Assembly: GCA_022432975.1 (NCBI GenBank)
Contig: CM039509.1
Span: 8,371,043-8,435,042 of the forward strand
Direction of reading: 5' to 3'
DNA: 64,000 bases
Source: Begonia masoniana
Lineage: Eukaryota; Streptophyta; Magnoliopsida; Cucurbitales; Begoniaceae
Positions 25,915 through 37,036 of the stretch are shown here, piece after piece; positions within the stretch are counted from its first letter, which is position 1; each line of letters starts with the position of its first letter. The position numbers were made by a program, and so were the translations under genes. The notes under the pieces were generated by a model that had not been told where the DNA came from, did no database searches, and saw nothing but the letters and a program-made list of their open reading frames with translations.

Positions 25915-28399
25915 TGTAACGACCCTTACCCGTTCCTAATATTACCGTATAAATTTTTTTTTTTTTGTTCTTTTATAACTAATAAATTTTAAACATAACG
26001 TTTAAGCGGAAAACTATTTAAAAATCTTTTTAATAAAACATATTTAAGGTAAAGAAAACTAAAAAAAACAATTTAAATTAAAATCATTTATTTTTATTTT
26101 TATTTATTATTATTATATTATATTATATTATATTTTATTATTATTATTATTATTATTATTTTTTTCCTCTGATACTATTCACGTGAACAGTAACTTACTG
26201 TTCACGTGAACAGTACCACTGTTCACGTCAACAGCGATTGATCGCTACTTTTTGGGCGATCAATCGCCCAACTCTCTGGAAATTTTTTTCTAATCGCCCA
26301 GCTCTCTGGAAATTTTTTTCCAGAGAGCTTGCTTCCCTTTCCCTGCACATTTCTCCTATACTTCTCTTTCAATTTTTTCTCCATTCCTCCTTCAACTTTC
26401 AATACAATTTATCCTATCAAAACACTTCAACATCAATTTACATTCTAAAACATTTAACATAAAATCACTCATTCACATCCTTCATTTTACCCATTACTAT
26501 AAGTACGATTCAAAATGTTTAAAACGAAGTAAATTTCCTGAAAACGAATTGCGTGGTTCCGTTTGAAAACTAACAAATTCCTAAGAAATTTAGAACCAAC
26601 AAGCAATCCAAGTGAACTTTCAACAAACTTAACAAACAGTTTATAAAATAAGTTTCCAAAACATCAAAACATAACTTATCAACTAACCAGATCCCAAACA
26701 TCCTAATATGTTTAACTATACATTCATCATTCATATCTAACTATCATGTCCCCAAAATACTTACACACATCCCCACGGGTCATGAAACGCCTCAAATGCG
26801 CCAGCACACTCCCGCATCCATTCTTCGTCAACTGGACTCATGCTTAAGGAGGAGGAACGTCGTCCTCACCTGTCTCGTAATCACCTACACCATACAGACA
26901 CACTATGAGCTAAAGGCTAAGTAATTTTCGTAAATGTAAATGTATGTTGTGCGTATGAGTTTCAGAAATCATGAAACATTTTCTTATCATTACGTCGTAG
27001 ACAGAATGTCACCGAGGTCTCAGCCTATTAGATGGAGAGGACACATCCCGCGGTCGGACTGCCCTCTTCACCTAACCGGGGGGGGGGGGGGGGTACACGC
27101 TCGCACCCATAACAGCCGTGTCTGAACCCCACCTCGCGTAACCAGATACAGATTACATTGATTCATTAAGTTCATTCATTTCATTTTCTTAAACACGTGC
27201 AGAAATCCGTTTTCATGCTATTTTAAAATACGTGATGCATGAACAGTTATAGACATAAAATAAACAAACATCATACGTACCATTAAGACTATAAAAAGCA
27301 TAACCTATAAAAGAACTAACCCTATCTACCCGACCAAAGCATATAAACAAACAACTCTCTAGAGATCCTCGACGCGACATCGACATACGGTGTAGGCCAC
27401 TCAGCCAAGTAAGTCACAAGAACTTACGTCGTGTGCGCTGAACTTCGAGCTCCGTCCACAAGCGTCGTTTGTCTGAGGCAAAACACAACAATTGTCGTTA
27501 AACGAGATTTAAACCGTTAAACGTCCAAATTTAACGAAACCTTAGCTAAGTAAATTCTCATAAAATTCTTATTCAACTCTTTGAGACATTTTATCGAGCA
27601 ATTCATGCTCGTGAATTTCCAAAACTCCATTAATGGATATTTCTCAAATCTCAAATATCCGATTTTAAACTTAAACGCCGCATACACTCTAGATTTCGTC
27701 CAATAACATTTAATACGTTCAATATACTCACTAATACGTCAAACCTATAAATTTCTAACTTTAAACTACGTTTTTCACAAAATCTAAACAAAACCCTAAC
27801 CGTTAAACGTTCCGAAAACTATGAATAATCTTTTTAAAACCATAGATTCATACCTAGGGTTGAGTTTGTGGAAGAAAACGTGAAGAACGGAGGACGAACG
27901 GAGGACGGAGAGGAGAACGCCGTGAGTCGCCGGAGGGGAAATGGAGAATCGCAGGGAAGGAGGAGATTTTGCGTGGAGAAGAAGAAGAAGACATGTGTTT
28001 TAAATTAAAATTTAACTTGGCAATTTATCATTTTGCCCTTCCTTTGATTTTCTATTTATCTCGTGCTTCGTTTCGTTAATTAGCCAACGATTCGGCTTCT
28101 CTAAATTTTCTTAATTCACCAATGACTCCAACTCATTACCAGGGTTCTTTTAAAACTGTCCGTTCGCAAATTGGACCTCGTTTACTATTTTTACTAAAAC
28201 ATTCCTTTATATTACGATAAATGTAATTCTCGTGTAATTAGCGTTAAACTCCTAAAATTCCTAAAATTTTCTTAAAATTCATATTAATTATTAGGATCGT
28301 AATAACGCTTTCTTTTCGCAAAATAGACTTGATTTGTCATATTTACAAAAATGCCATTACATTATTTATTTACAAAATCCAGTAAATCCGGGTGTTACA
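25915..28399 (-). repeat. Right LTR of the gypsy complex
   Basis: A 2,485-bp LTR starting TGTAACGACCCTTACCCG and ending CCGGGTGTTACA. It differs from the middle LTR over most of its length and looks closer to solo LTR S1. It contains an ATT-rich microsatellite (26070-26165), a hairpin cluster with CACGTG motifs (26178-26330) and a run of 16 G (27078-27093). Confidence 0.85.
26178..26330. repeat. Cluster of short inverted repeats with G-boxes
   Basis: Three neighbouring hairpins: TTCACGTGAACAGTAA with its complement TTACTGTTCACGTGAA; GATTGATCG with CGATCAATC; and CTCTCTGGAAA with TTTCCAGAGAG. Two CACGTG G-box palindromes and one TTCACGTCAAC variant lie inside. The surrounding LTR is AT-rich. 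Confidence 0.85.
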
Positions 28400-28475
28400 A
28401 TACAAGGCATTCTAAACATAGTTACTAACTCCCCATAACCAGTTAGAACTATTACATATAGCTCTGACACCATAT

Positions 28476-30624
28476 TGTTAGGACCTGACCCGGCCCTGAC
28501 CGGATCCTGACGGATAGGATTCTCGAGGTGGGAATTATTCGACGCAAGACCAACGACCATTTAACGCAACGACTTTCAAATATTTATCCTACATGGCATC
28601 CTTAATTAGGATCTAAAGAATAAACCAATGAACTATCGACATTTATACTCATCCAACAATTTACATCAAACATCGAAAATAATAAAATAAAAAAATGAGT
28701 CGCGACATGTGACTTTTCAACTCTGACAATAAAATCATAAATCTGATCGATCCTATGCTTCGTTGTACATCTTTACCTTTGACCTTGATTTATCCTTCTC
28801 AGTGAACATATCCAATATCTGAAATATATAGATAATCCACAAATGAGCTTTACAATCAGTAAGTAAAACAAACACCTAGAATAATTAATCTAGGCTCTAT
28901 CCCATAATCTAGGATCTAACATCCTCCATCCATCTCTATCTAAAGAATTTAAATTTCCAATTCAAACCAAGTAGCAAATTTACCTTTTTTTTTTTGTTTT
29001 TGTTTTTTAAAACCATACTCTGTCCATAGAAATTCATGTTATTGAAATCGATTATAACCAATAAACTAATGCACCATAATACTAAAACTAATACACAATA
29101 ATAACAAAATTATGCATTTACAATTATCAATCAGAGAATTTCCAATGCATTACAAAATTATGCATTTACAATTATCAATCAAAGAATTTTCAATGCATTA
29201 TTTAACAATAAGTGATATTTGTTAATTATAATGCACTCTACAAGTTCAACCCAACATGTATAACTATAAAGCATCCCTACAGATTTTTGGACTTTCACCG
29301 GCCGAACTGTAGTACCCCGAGCCTGCTTTTTAGGGATTTTCAACCCAAATGGGACGACTATGCGTAAGACCCTTACTCTTTTCCCTTTCATAGTCATACA
29401 TATTGTGCATATCAAGAAGCAAGTTAAATCCTAAAATCGATTGACACTTCTTCTTCCTCAATTCATGCTCAACCATCATAAAACTCAATTAAAAACAATC
29501 AACACCATTATTTAATTCAATAAATTTCAAATATAACTTATTAAGCAAATAAACATATATTTTTAAACCAATCTCTTTTCCACAAAACCTCATTCGTTTC
29601 TCATCAAACCAATATTCGTTTCATGATTACAATCCACAATCAAAGCATGACACTTATCACAACATCAACCAATTCCATAATCAATTGTAGTCTTTCCACA
29701 AACACTACCATTTCACGCCATATACTCATCTATTTTTAAACCACAATTTATTTCATTTAATGAATTCAACACCCAAATCAAAACATAACACTATCAATCC
29801 ACGTACACCAATTCACTCCACAAGCAAATATAGTTCTTTTTACCACTATTTCAATTCTTATCAACGACAATAACCAATTCAACAACACATATCTAAATTT
29901 TAAATCCTAATCAAAACAACATTTAAACACATCTCTTAAAACCTCTTATCATTTCACTTCCAATTTGCCATCAACTAAACTTCATTTCATAATCCACAAA
30001 CCAAAATTTTCAACCATTTCTATCCATAAACCCACAACATAGAAATATTCTATCTCCACCTAAATAATAAAATAAAGCTTAAATTAGTTATTTTAAGAGT
30101 TTGATTTACTTACCGTATGCTGGTTCCACCATCAATACCTACGAAAATCTCCACCTCTTGGATCAGTTCTTGGACCAAAAGAACCGTCTCACCTAGACGA
30201 ACAACTTTCTCTTCAGGAGCTAGGACAAAAACCCACGTTTTCCCTTAATTTCTCCTCTTTTCCCTCACAGTTTTTTCCATCGGAATACTCTCTGAAATCT
30301 CTCATCTCTGTCTCTTTTTTTTTTTTTTCTCCAGCAACTTTCTCTCTTCCCCAAACACCTCTCGTTCTCTCATCCACGTAAAAACCAATTTCAACACAAC
30401 CACTTGCCACCTACCCCTCTTTTGAAGGCAAATTACTAAAAAAAACAAGTTTATCCATAAATTTGACTATTTTACCCTCCATCTTTAAGAATTTTCCAAT
30501 TAACTTTATTTAATTAAACTTAATCTAATCTTAATTAAATTATTTTAATCTAATTTTTTGTAATTAATTAAAAAGCTGATAAAATAAAAATTTATACGTT
30601 TACAATTTTTTTCAAACCATTACA
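28476..30624 (-). repeat. Right LTR of element C (intact)
   Basis: A 2,149-bp LTR beginning TGTTAGGACC and ending CCATTACA, uninterrupted and collinear with 11707-17682 once E and both Cassandras are removed. It shows the empty target sites for those insertions. No gene is seen. Confidence 0.9.
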
Positions 30625-31189
30625 CAAAGCATTAAGGAGGCAACCTGAGAAAAAGAAGAAGAAATGAGAAGGATCTATCCTGAACTTTTCAGGTAATCAA
30701 TCAAATTTTGATGATGAAATTTCTTATAAAAATGTTCAGAAATTTTCCTATAAATTGGATGATCGGGGAAGGAGGAAATCACCAACAAATCTCTCTTCAA
30801 ATAAAGAAAAACAAACTTACCTCATTGGAAAACACCAACCTGACCTCCGACCGTCGCGAGCAACATCAGTTCAACCTACGGCCAAACACCCTTCGATGAA
30901 TATTTCTCTCGGTCGAACCTTAACCTAGTGGACAGACTTCACTCGGCCTCTGTCGACGACGACCGAACCGCAATCTTCCCCCACTCTCCCTCAGTTTCTC
31001 ACTCTTGCTCTCCATCGATATCTCTCCCTCTCTGGTTTCTGCTCGCGAAAAAGAAGGCAAGGAACTAATATGCGATTTCTCCTACTCTTCTTGAGATTTC
31101 AAATGTGCCTATAAATCTGGGGCTTAACTTTCCTTTCTTTCCAAAACGCATCACGCCTTTCATCGGTGAGATTTTCATGGGGCGTTACA

Positions 31190-32042
31190 CGCACTCAATA
31201 GGTATAAGGCTCGTTTAATGGTAGAAGGCTGTGACCATACATAGGACATAGATTATGAAAAGACTTTCAGCCCAGTTGTCAAACCAACATCTGTTCGCAC
31301 TACTGTCTTTTTAGCCATCTCCTCTTGCTGGGTCATTCGCCAACTTGATGTAAGTAACGTGTTCCTCCATGGTGATCTAACTAAAACGGTTTTTATGTAA
31401 CAACCTCCAGGTTTCATAAGCTCTTCTTATCCTTCTGTTGTATGTCGATTACACAAAGCCCTCTATGGCCTCAAGCAGTCTTCTAAGGCCTGGTATACTA
31501 AACTATACACAGCCTTCTCAGCTTCAAAGCAAGATTCATCGCTATTTATTCATCGTCGATCTTCCTTGATTATTATTATGCTCGTATATATCGATAACAT
31601 AATCCTGACTGGTAACTCTGTCTCTCTGTTCAGTCAACTTCTTGTCTATTTGAACTCTAAATTTGAGGTGCGGGATCTTGGACAGTTATCATTTTTTCTT
31701 GGGATTTATGTAACTCACACATCTACTGGTATGAGTCTCTCGCAGTCCAAATACATCTCTGAGCTACTGCACCGGGCTAACATGGGCTTCTATAAACATG
31801 TTCATACTCCAATGGTTTCAGGTCCTATTTTGTCTAAACATTCTGGTACCCCCCTCCCTGATGGTTCTCACTACCGCGGCGTTGTTAGTGCTTTGCAGTA
31901 TTGCTATCTTACTAGACCTGACGTCGCTTTTACAGTTAACAAAGTCTCACAATTTATGCATTCCCTTTCGGATGTTCATTAGCAAGCTGTTAAACGGATT
32001 CTCTGATATCTTTAAGGTACCTCTTCTTTGGGTATATCATTT
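31190..32042 (+). pseudogene. Copia-1 reverse transcriptase, main part
   Basis: After D the RT resumes with YKARLMVEGC and continues through KTFSPVVKPTSV, ALYGLKQSSKAWY and, near 31581-31610, VYIDNIILTGNS. The copia catalytic box is normally YVDD; here the second Asp is Asn. Further segments are RDLGQLSFFLGI and YCYLTRPDVAF. Several stops are present. Solo LTR S2 cuts it at 32043. Confidence 0.88.
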
Positions 32043-34094
32043 TGTAACACCCGGTTCCATTGAACCGATTTTTACCATGTCAACTATTAGTGTACACTTT
32101 ATGAATAAAATTGGGAGAATTATTGATTAGGTTAATGAGTGACTAAGTAAGGGTATAATGGTAATTTGAGATTTATAGTGGATAACATTTTTAAGGGAGG
32201 GTTTAATGAGGTTTAGCCGCCACTGTTTCTCATTTTCCTTTCTCGGTATTCAGCTCAAGCTCAGCAGAGTTCTCCAGGCGATTTTCCCCTCCGATTTCCA
32301 TTCCTCAACCTAGGTGAGTTTTTTTTAGTTTTAGTGGCTAAATAGCAGAGAGAGTACAATGTGTGTTTTTGGAATGCTGTGAATGAGAGTAGGTTTGGGT
32401 TTAGGTGATAAATCGAGAATGCACGATTAATAGAGTTCCAAGTTAGCTTCCTTAGGTTTCTGAAAGGTTTAGAATGAGTTATAGAGAAGATTGAATTAAT
32501 ACTCTGTTAATGATTTTAGGTGAGCAAAATCCCGAGATAGCCTGCAACCCAACTTTTCCCAGGAAGTCAGGTAAGTAGAGTATATGTGTGCCTTCGGGCC
32601 TACATCACAAAACAGTAGGTTTATACTTGTTTGAATGTTTTTTGTATGTCATGTATCATGTTTTAGAAAGAACACGAAAATAAATTTACATGTATGGCAT
32701 GGCAAGGTATGAACGGAATGTAACTGATCAGCTGTTAAGAGAACTAATTCGCCCCTTAATTTATGAAGAGGATGTATGACTTTGGAAAAATTGATCTGCT
32801 CCCAATGGGATTTAAGATCAGAACGGCTGTTAAGGGAACTAATCTGTCCCTTAATTTATGAAGAGGATGTATGACTTTGGGAAAAATGATCCAACTCCCA
32901 ATGGAACCAAGGGATCAGATCAGAGAAATAAAGTGAATGCAACTGAGATGTGAAAGTAGAAACTGCATGACTAGGATTTATGTTTCAGCATATCATTTCA
33001 TTATTGCTTTACTTACTTAGCATTAGGCTAATAGATGAGTTTTGTGATGTAGGTGAAGAAATTCCAGCAGGTGTGTTCTCTGAGTATGTTGAGGACTAGG
33101 CTGGTTGGAGAAGTGCATTCACGCATCGACTTGACAATCTGATGGGGCGGTTTAACTAATGTCAGTAGGTGTGAAAATCTTGTTGTCAATGGTTCAGTTT
33201 TTGTATGCTGAGAGTGTTAATGACAGTAGGACCTTAATGTTCATAATGAGTTTGGAGCTTTTCTGATTTTGAAAACATGAATTTGGTTTTAAATTGTTGG
33301 TTGTTATTCTGGATTTATAACATTGTGGATTTATGTTGTTTGAACAGCTGCTGATAAAATTTACAAGTTCTTTAGTAGGCAGAGTTGTCGGTTTGTTTAG
33401 AGTGTTATTGTTCACGGGTAGATGTAGTCTATTGGTAGGCATAATCTATCGGTGGATGTAGTCTATCGGTGGATGTAGTCTATCGGTGGACGAGAGTAAT
33501 AAGTTTTGTCGTTTTATAATCGGTAGACGTGAGTAATAAATTTTGTCGTTTTATGATCGGTGGATGTGAGTATTAGGCTTTTGTCGTTTTATGACTGGTG
33601 GATGTGAGCGTAGATGTGAGAAAGAGAGTTTGTCGTTTTGTGACCGGTGGACGTGTGTAGTCGACGCGTCGTTCGACCAACGTGCCCGGTGGACGTGTGT
33701 GAAGTCGACGTGTCGTTCGACCGACGCGGGCGGTGGACGTTGGTAGCAGAAGGAGCCTTTTGTTTCTGCTTCTACCGCCGACACTGTTTAGCGGTGGTGT
33801 CTTCTATTCCTGTTTCCACCGCCGAGACTATTCTGTCTCTAATAATACTGCTAGAACTATTCAACGGTAGATGTGTTCTGTTTTTTTTTTTTTTGTCTTC
33901 TTTCAACCAACAGTCTTTAACATTTTAATTATTTAATGAATGTCGTTTTATACAAATATTTTCCGCTGCAAGTTTTTACGTTTAAGGATCAAATTTTGAC
34001 CGTCGAGTGACCTTTTAAGATTTTTCTCAGAATGTCATAGTGTGGTTCAGTATTATGCGTAGCGAACCAGGTTTATATATTTCGGGGCATTACA
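32043..34094 (+). mobile_element. S2: solo gypsy LTR, plus-strand sense
   Basis: The unit starts TGTAACACCCGGTTCCATT, ends TCGGGGCATTACA and is flanked by CATTT (32038-32042 and 34095-34099); it is 2,052 bp. It is the reverse complement of the middle LTR of the complex in layout: end motifs, CAG|GTAAGT at 32568-32576, the module GCCTTCGGGCCTACATCAC, paired TTAAGGG blocks (32735-32880) and a tandem region at 33410-33760. It holds no coding sequence. Confidence 0.88.
33410..33760. repeat. Degenerate tandem repeats in S2
   Basis: Short units such as ATCGGTGGATGTAGTCT (33440-33490) change into GGTGGATGTGAG / TTTTGTCGTTTTATGA units (33490-33640) and then into longer units with GTCGACG, GTCGTTCGACC and GGTGGACGT (33645-33740). 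The array occupies the same relative place as the TGACGTCA array in the middle LTR but has a different unit. Confidence 0.85.
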
Positions 34095-34601
34095 CATTTT
34101 CACCATCTTCATTGTGCAATTTGACATGTTTTACAGATGCCGATTGAGCATCCTGCCCAGATGACCATAATAATACCAGTGGATTCTGTATTTTCTTGGG
34201 CTCTAATCTTATCTCTTGGTTTTCTATTAAACAAAAGGTTGTTTCAAAATCAAGTACTGAATCTGAATATCGCAGTATTGCAAATGGCGTAGCAGAAGTG
34301 TTATGACTCCAATCTCTACTCAAAGAATTGGGCGTTGTATCTTCTGAGGTACCCCTTATATTCTGTGATAATCTGAAGGCAACGTACCTGGCCTCCAATC
34401 CAGTATTACACTATAAATTCAAACACGTGGAGATCGACTTTCACTTTGTGTGGGAAAAAGTTCTACAAAAGATTTTATCGGTAAAATTCACTCCTTCATA
34501 AACTCAACTTGCAGACGCTTTCACAAAGTCTCTTCCGCCATCGTCCTTTTCAACATTTCTGTTCAAGATCTTCGGCCTACGGCCTTGTTCTTGAAGGGTG
34601 A
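34095..34601 (+). pseudogene. Copia-1 RNase H and polypurine tract
   Basis: The RNase H remnant reads ISWFSIKQKVVSKS, STESEYRSIANGVAEVL and a degenerate [10 protein letters not shown] segment, with stops. The tract TTGAAGGGTGA at 34591-34601 abuts the 3' LTR as polypurine tract. Confidence 0.85.
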
Positions 34602-34820
34602 TGTTAGAGTGTACGTGTACAGTATTTTAGTGTAGTCGGTTTCCAACCTTTAGTTAGCACACTATTCAATGCTCATGATGAGCCCCTACTATATATGCTT
34701 GTAAAACAGGTTTCGATACTAAACGAATAGGAAAAAGGATTTTCTCATAACCGCCATTGTCTTCTCTGTCTTCTTCATCTCCTCTATTTTTACTTTACGT
34801 TCACGAACCGAATCCAAACT
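34602..34820 (+). repeat. 3' LTR of Copia-1
   Basis: This 219-bp LTR is collinear with 3317-3519, with about 16 extra bases near 34632 and scattered substitutions, as expected for an old insertion. TSD TATGA follows at 34821-34825. Confidence 0.9.
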
Positions 34821-34825
34821 TATGA

Positions 34826-36850
34826 TAGTGTATCTTTTATTTGATGAGAAGGGAAGGCAATCGATTGCAACCTTTTTCGACCCAGCGGGGACAAAGCAAA
34901 GTAGCTGAAAAACCAACTTTAGGCTTGCCACAAGCTGGCCTCAGGGACTGCAGTTAGCAGCCGCTTCCCTTGTAGTCATCAGCTCGTTGTTGACAGATCC
35001 GATCAGGCGTTCATAATCTGGAGTAAAAGGATTCGAACCTTTGCTTGAGACTACATTTTTGCTGATGTTGAATGAAGATACGATGCTTAACTTCACAAAA
35101 CAAAAAGAAATTAATTATGTTTGTATAGTATCTGTTTTCATGTAATATACAAAATGCCCATTCTCCCCATTAATGACTCAAGTTCTAAGGACCCACTTCA
35201 AAGAAGTGCTTAAAACATGCATTAATTCATATTCCATTTTTATATTTGGTCAAATCTATGTTATTTGGACAATGAGATGAATCTTCTAACTTGTTCCCCC
35301 ATACTGTCCTAGTTGGCTCCGTCGGTAATCAAAAACTCGTTGTTTATCACCAAGAGTTGGAACATTGTATCTGCGGTTTCCATGAAATCAATATCACGTA
35401 ATTGTTTTATTCTATAGAAGATCGGATCGATTAAGATTAATTTATGAATATAATTAAGATTGGATGAAGTGAAACCAAGCCACCAAGTGTGTGAAAATGA
35501 TTAATAGGAGGAGCAAGTGAAGAAAGATGAGTACGAAAACACGTGATGGCAGCATTAAAATCTCACTAGTTTTAAATAAGAACATGGCGACCACTGTCTT
35601 GCATGTCCAAGTTTTTTAAGTTTTTTTTTTCGCAGTATACACGTGTAGGATCATCATCTAAGCAAATAAATGAATCAAATCGTGCGCACGAGTGGCTTCA
35701 TTATTCATTACAGTTCCATGTCTACTCCGTCTCTTCGACTCAGTCGGCAGACCAGTTTAGGTTTATTATTAATCGTTTTTTTACTAAGTTGTGATGATGA
35801 TTCAACATTATAAGTTTTGTAACTTCCACAAATGAAAACAGTTTGCTCATAATCGTTGAAGATCCTATTTTTAAATAAAATTATATAGATTAGAAAGAGT
35901 AAGGATTTATGGAAATTGGTTGTACCTTGTTATGTGTCTTCACTTGGCTCAATGTGTGTTTAAAAGTCTAAGATGCTCCCTTCTTTCTCTTTTCTATATT
36001 ATCATTTTAAGCACATTTTATCAACCGGAACATTGCCAAAGAATTCTTCGTTAAAATCCCAACAACATACGTCAAATAAAAAAATCTAAGAACTTACGCT
36101 CGGTTCAATCAACTCGTATCGTTTTCTTAGTTCGTCAAAGTTCGACTACAAATATTAAGTTGGTGATGTAGAGCCATGCTTGCATGGTAAAATTGATCCA
36201 AATATCTTTTATTGGCATAGAAAAATATAATAAAAATATTAAAATTAAATAGGGTTGATATAATAATGATAAGGACACATGGAATGACACAAAGTCATCA
36301 AATTAAATATTGATTTAAACTAAAAGAGTATTTTTAATTAGTGAGGAGCGTGAAGAGCACGACCAGCAACGGTAAGTGGAAACGAGCAAACAGCCCGGAG
36401 CCGTACACTTTCCTAATTTTTATTGGCGCCCTTTCCCATAACTCATTAATTTAATAAATTCTTCACTCTTTATTATTTATTTCGATTAAAATTAAAATTA
36501 AAAAATAAAATAGACCGACTTAAAACCGGGGGAGGGGGGGTCACGCGAGAAGCATGCGGGCCCCACCGAGTCGACATGTCATAGCTCTACCCCGGGTTTG
36601 GAATGCGGCGCCTCGAATAACGTCTCCCTTCCCTGGTCTACACCGGCGACCGACCGACACTTATGGAAATTTATTGAAATTCACTTTCCATATTTGTCCA
36701 CGTGTATAATAAAAGGGAAGAGTATTTGTAAATTGGACAATTAAGGTAAGAGTATTTGTCACTGTAATTTACATAATCGGTCAAATTAACCATAAATAGC
36801 AGTTGTTTAATCATATTTTACATTAAAAAAACATTGGAACGGCTTAATTG
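34826..36850. other. Intergenic DNA upstream of CRF
   Basis: No gene or element was recognised. A T-arm-like GGTTCGAAT on the minus strand near 35025 is not part of a complete tRNA. GC-rich patches lie at 36525-36650. A G-box CACGTG lies at 36699-36704, about 150 bp upstream of the CRF TATA box, and the motif AGTATTTGT is repeated at about 36720 and 36750. These may belong to the CRF promoter. Confidence 0.45.
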
Positions 36851-36854
36851 GTTC

Positions 36855-36864
36855 TATATAAACA
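36855..36864 (+). promoter_or_regulatory. TATA box of the CRF gene
   Basis: CTATATAAAC is about 415 bp before the ATG and is followed by CT-rich leader-like sequence from about 36890. This gives a predicted leader of about 380 nt. The start site is inferred from spacing. Confidence 0.6.
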
Positions 36865-37036
36865 CCGATTCCCTCCCTGTTTATAATCCCCGCACAGACG
36901 CCTTGGACTACTGTCTACTCTGCTTCCATTAACTGTCTTTTCTTTCTCTCTCTAGAAAACTTACTTTCCTTTTCTTTCCAGATACTACTGTACGATACTT
37001 TGCTTTTCTTCTTCTTCTTCTGACTCTCAACTTTTC

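Larger units (their letters stand above)
17849..28399 (-). mobile_element. Three-LTR Ty3/gypsy complex (A + B)
   Basis: TSD ATACA (17844-17848 and 28400-28404) brackets the order LTR (17849-18472), internal A (18473-23148), LTR (23149-25316), internal B (25317-25914), LTR (25915-28399). All parts read on the minus strand. Polypurine tracts follow 18472 and 25316, and primer-binding sites precede 23149 (23132-23145) and 25915 (25898-25910). A carries gag-pol; B is an internally deleted relative. The outer TSD makes this one integrated unit with a shared middle LTR, not two independent insertions. Confidence 0.9.
11707..30624 (-). mobile_element. C: LTR element with about 2.15-kb LTRs and only 237 bp internal sequence
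   Basis: TSD CAAAG (11702-11706 and 30625-30629). The left LTR, 11707-17682, holds three insertions; without them it is 2,141 bp. The right LTR, 28476-30624, is 2,149 bp and clearly the same sequence. Internal DNA is 17683-17848 plus 28405-28475, interrupted by the gypsy complex. A minus-strand polypurine tract abuts the left LTR (17683-17700, read as TTCTTCCCTCTTTAAGGAA on the plus strand), and a minus-strand PBS lies at 28461-28472 (TGGTGTCAGAGC in sense). The signals for reverse transcription are present but no coding capacity is, so C depended on another element. Confidence 0.9.
10050..31189. mobile_element. D: degenerate Ty3/gypsy element, host of element C
   Basis: D starts TGTAACAACA and ends GGGGCGTTACA, flanked by CACAC (10045-10049) and CGCAC (31190-31194), a 5-bp duplication with one substitution. 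Joining its flanks restores Copia-1 RT reading (DGTL then NRYKARL). Removing C and its TSD leaves about 2.2 kb. Left and right parts share a block (GATGTTCAGAAATTTTCCTA through CGTCGCGAGCAACA) at about 10170-10345 and 30732-30865, the remains of its LTRs. The left part holds inverted gypsy gene pieces (10408-11150), so D is rearranged and non-autonomous. Confidence 0.75.
3312..34825 (+). mobile_element. Copia-1: old Ty1/copia retrotransposon, host of a 27-kb nest
   Basis: The target-site duplication TATGA (3312-3316 and 34821-34825) flanks LTRs at 3317-3519 and 34602-34820. Coding remnants occur in copia order: gag, protease, integrase, reverse transcriptase, RNase H. The body is interrupted at 4198-7812, 10050-31189 and 32043-34094, and each insertion has its own 5-bp duplication. 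Removing them with one TSD copy each leaves 4,682 bp, a usual length for a copia element. The gag start and the chain of short domains resemble element H (44.1-48.8 kb), so both probably belong to one lineage. Many stops and frameshifts show that it is dead. Confidence 0.93.

Noticed and set aside
25317..28399. B as an independent insertion beside A
   Set aside because: No TSD exists at 25316/25317 or 23148/23149; one ATACA pair encloses all three LTRs, so A and B form one complex.
35010..35050. tRNA gene on the minus strand (GGTTCGAAT T-arm)
   Set aside because: A T-arm-like stem-loop is visible, but no D-arm, anticodon arm or pairing 5' acceptor strand was found at the right distance. An organellar fragment remains possible.
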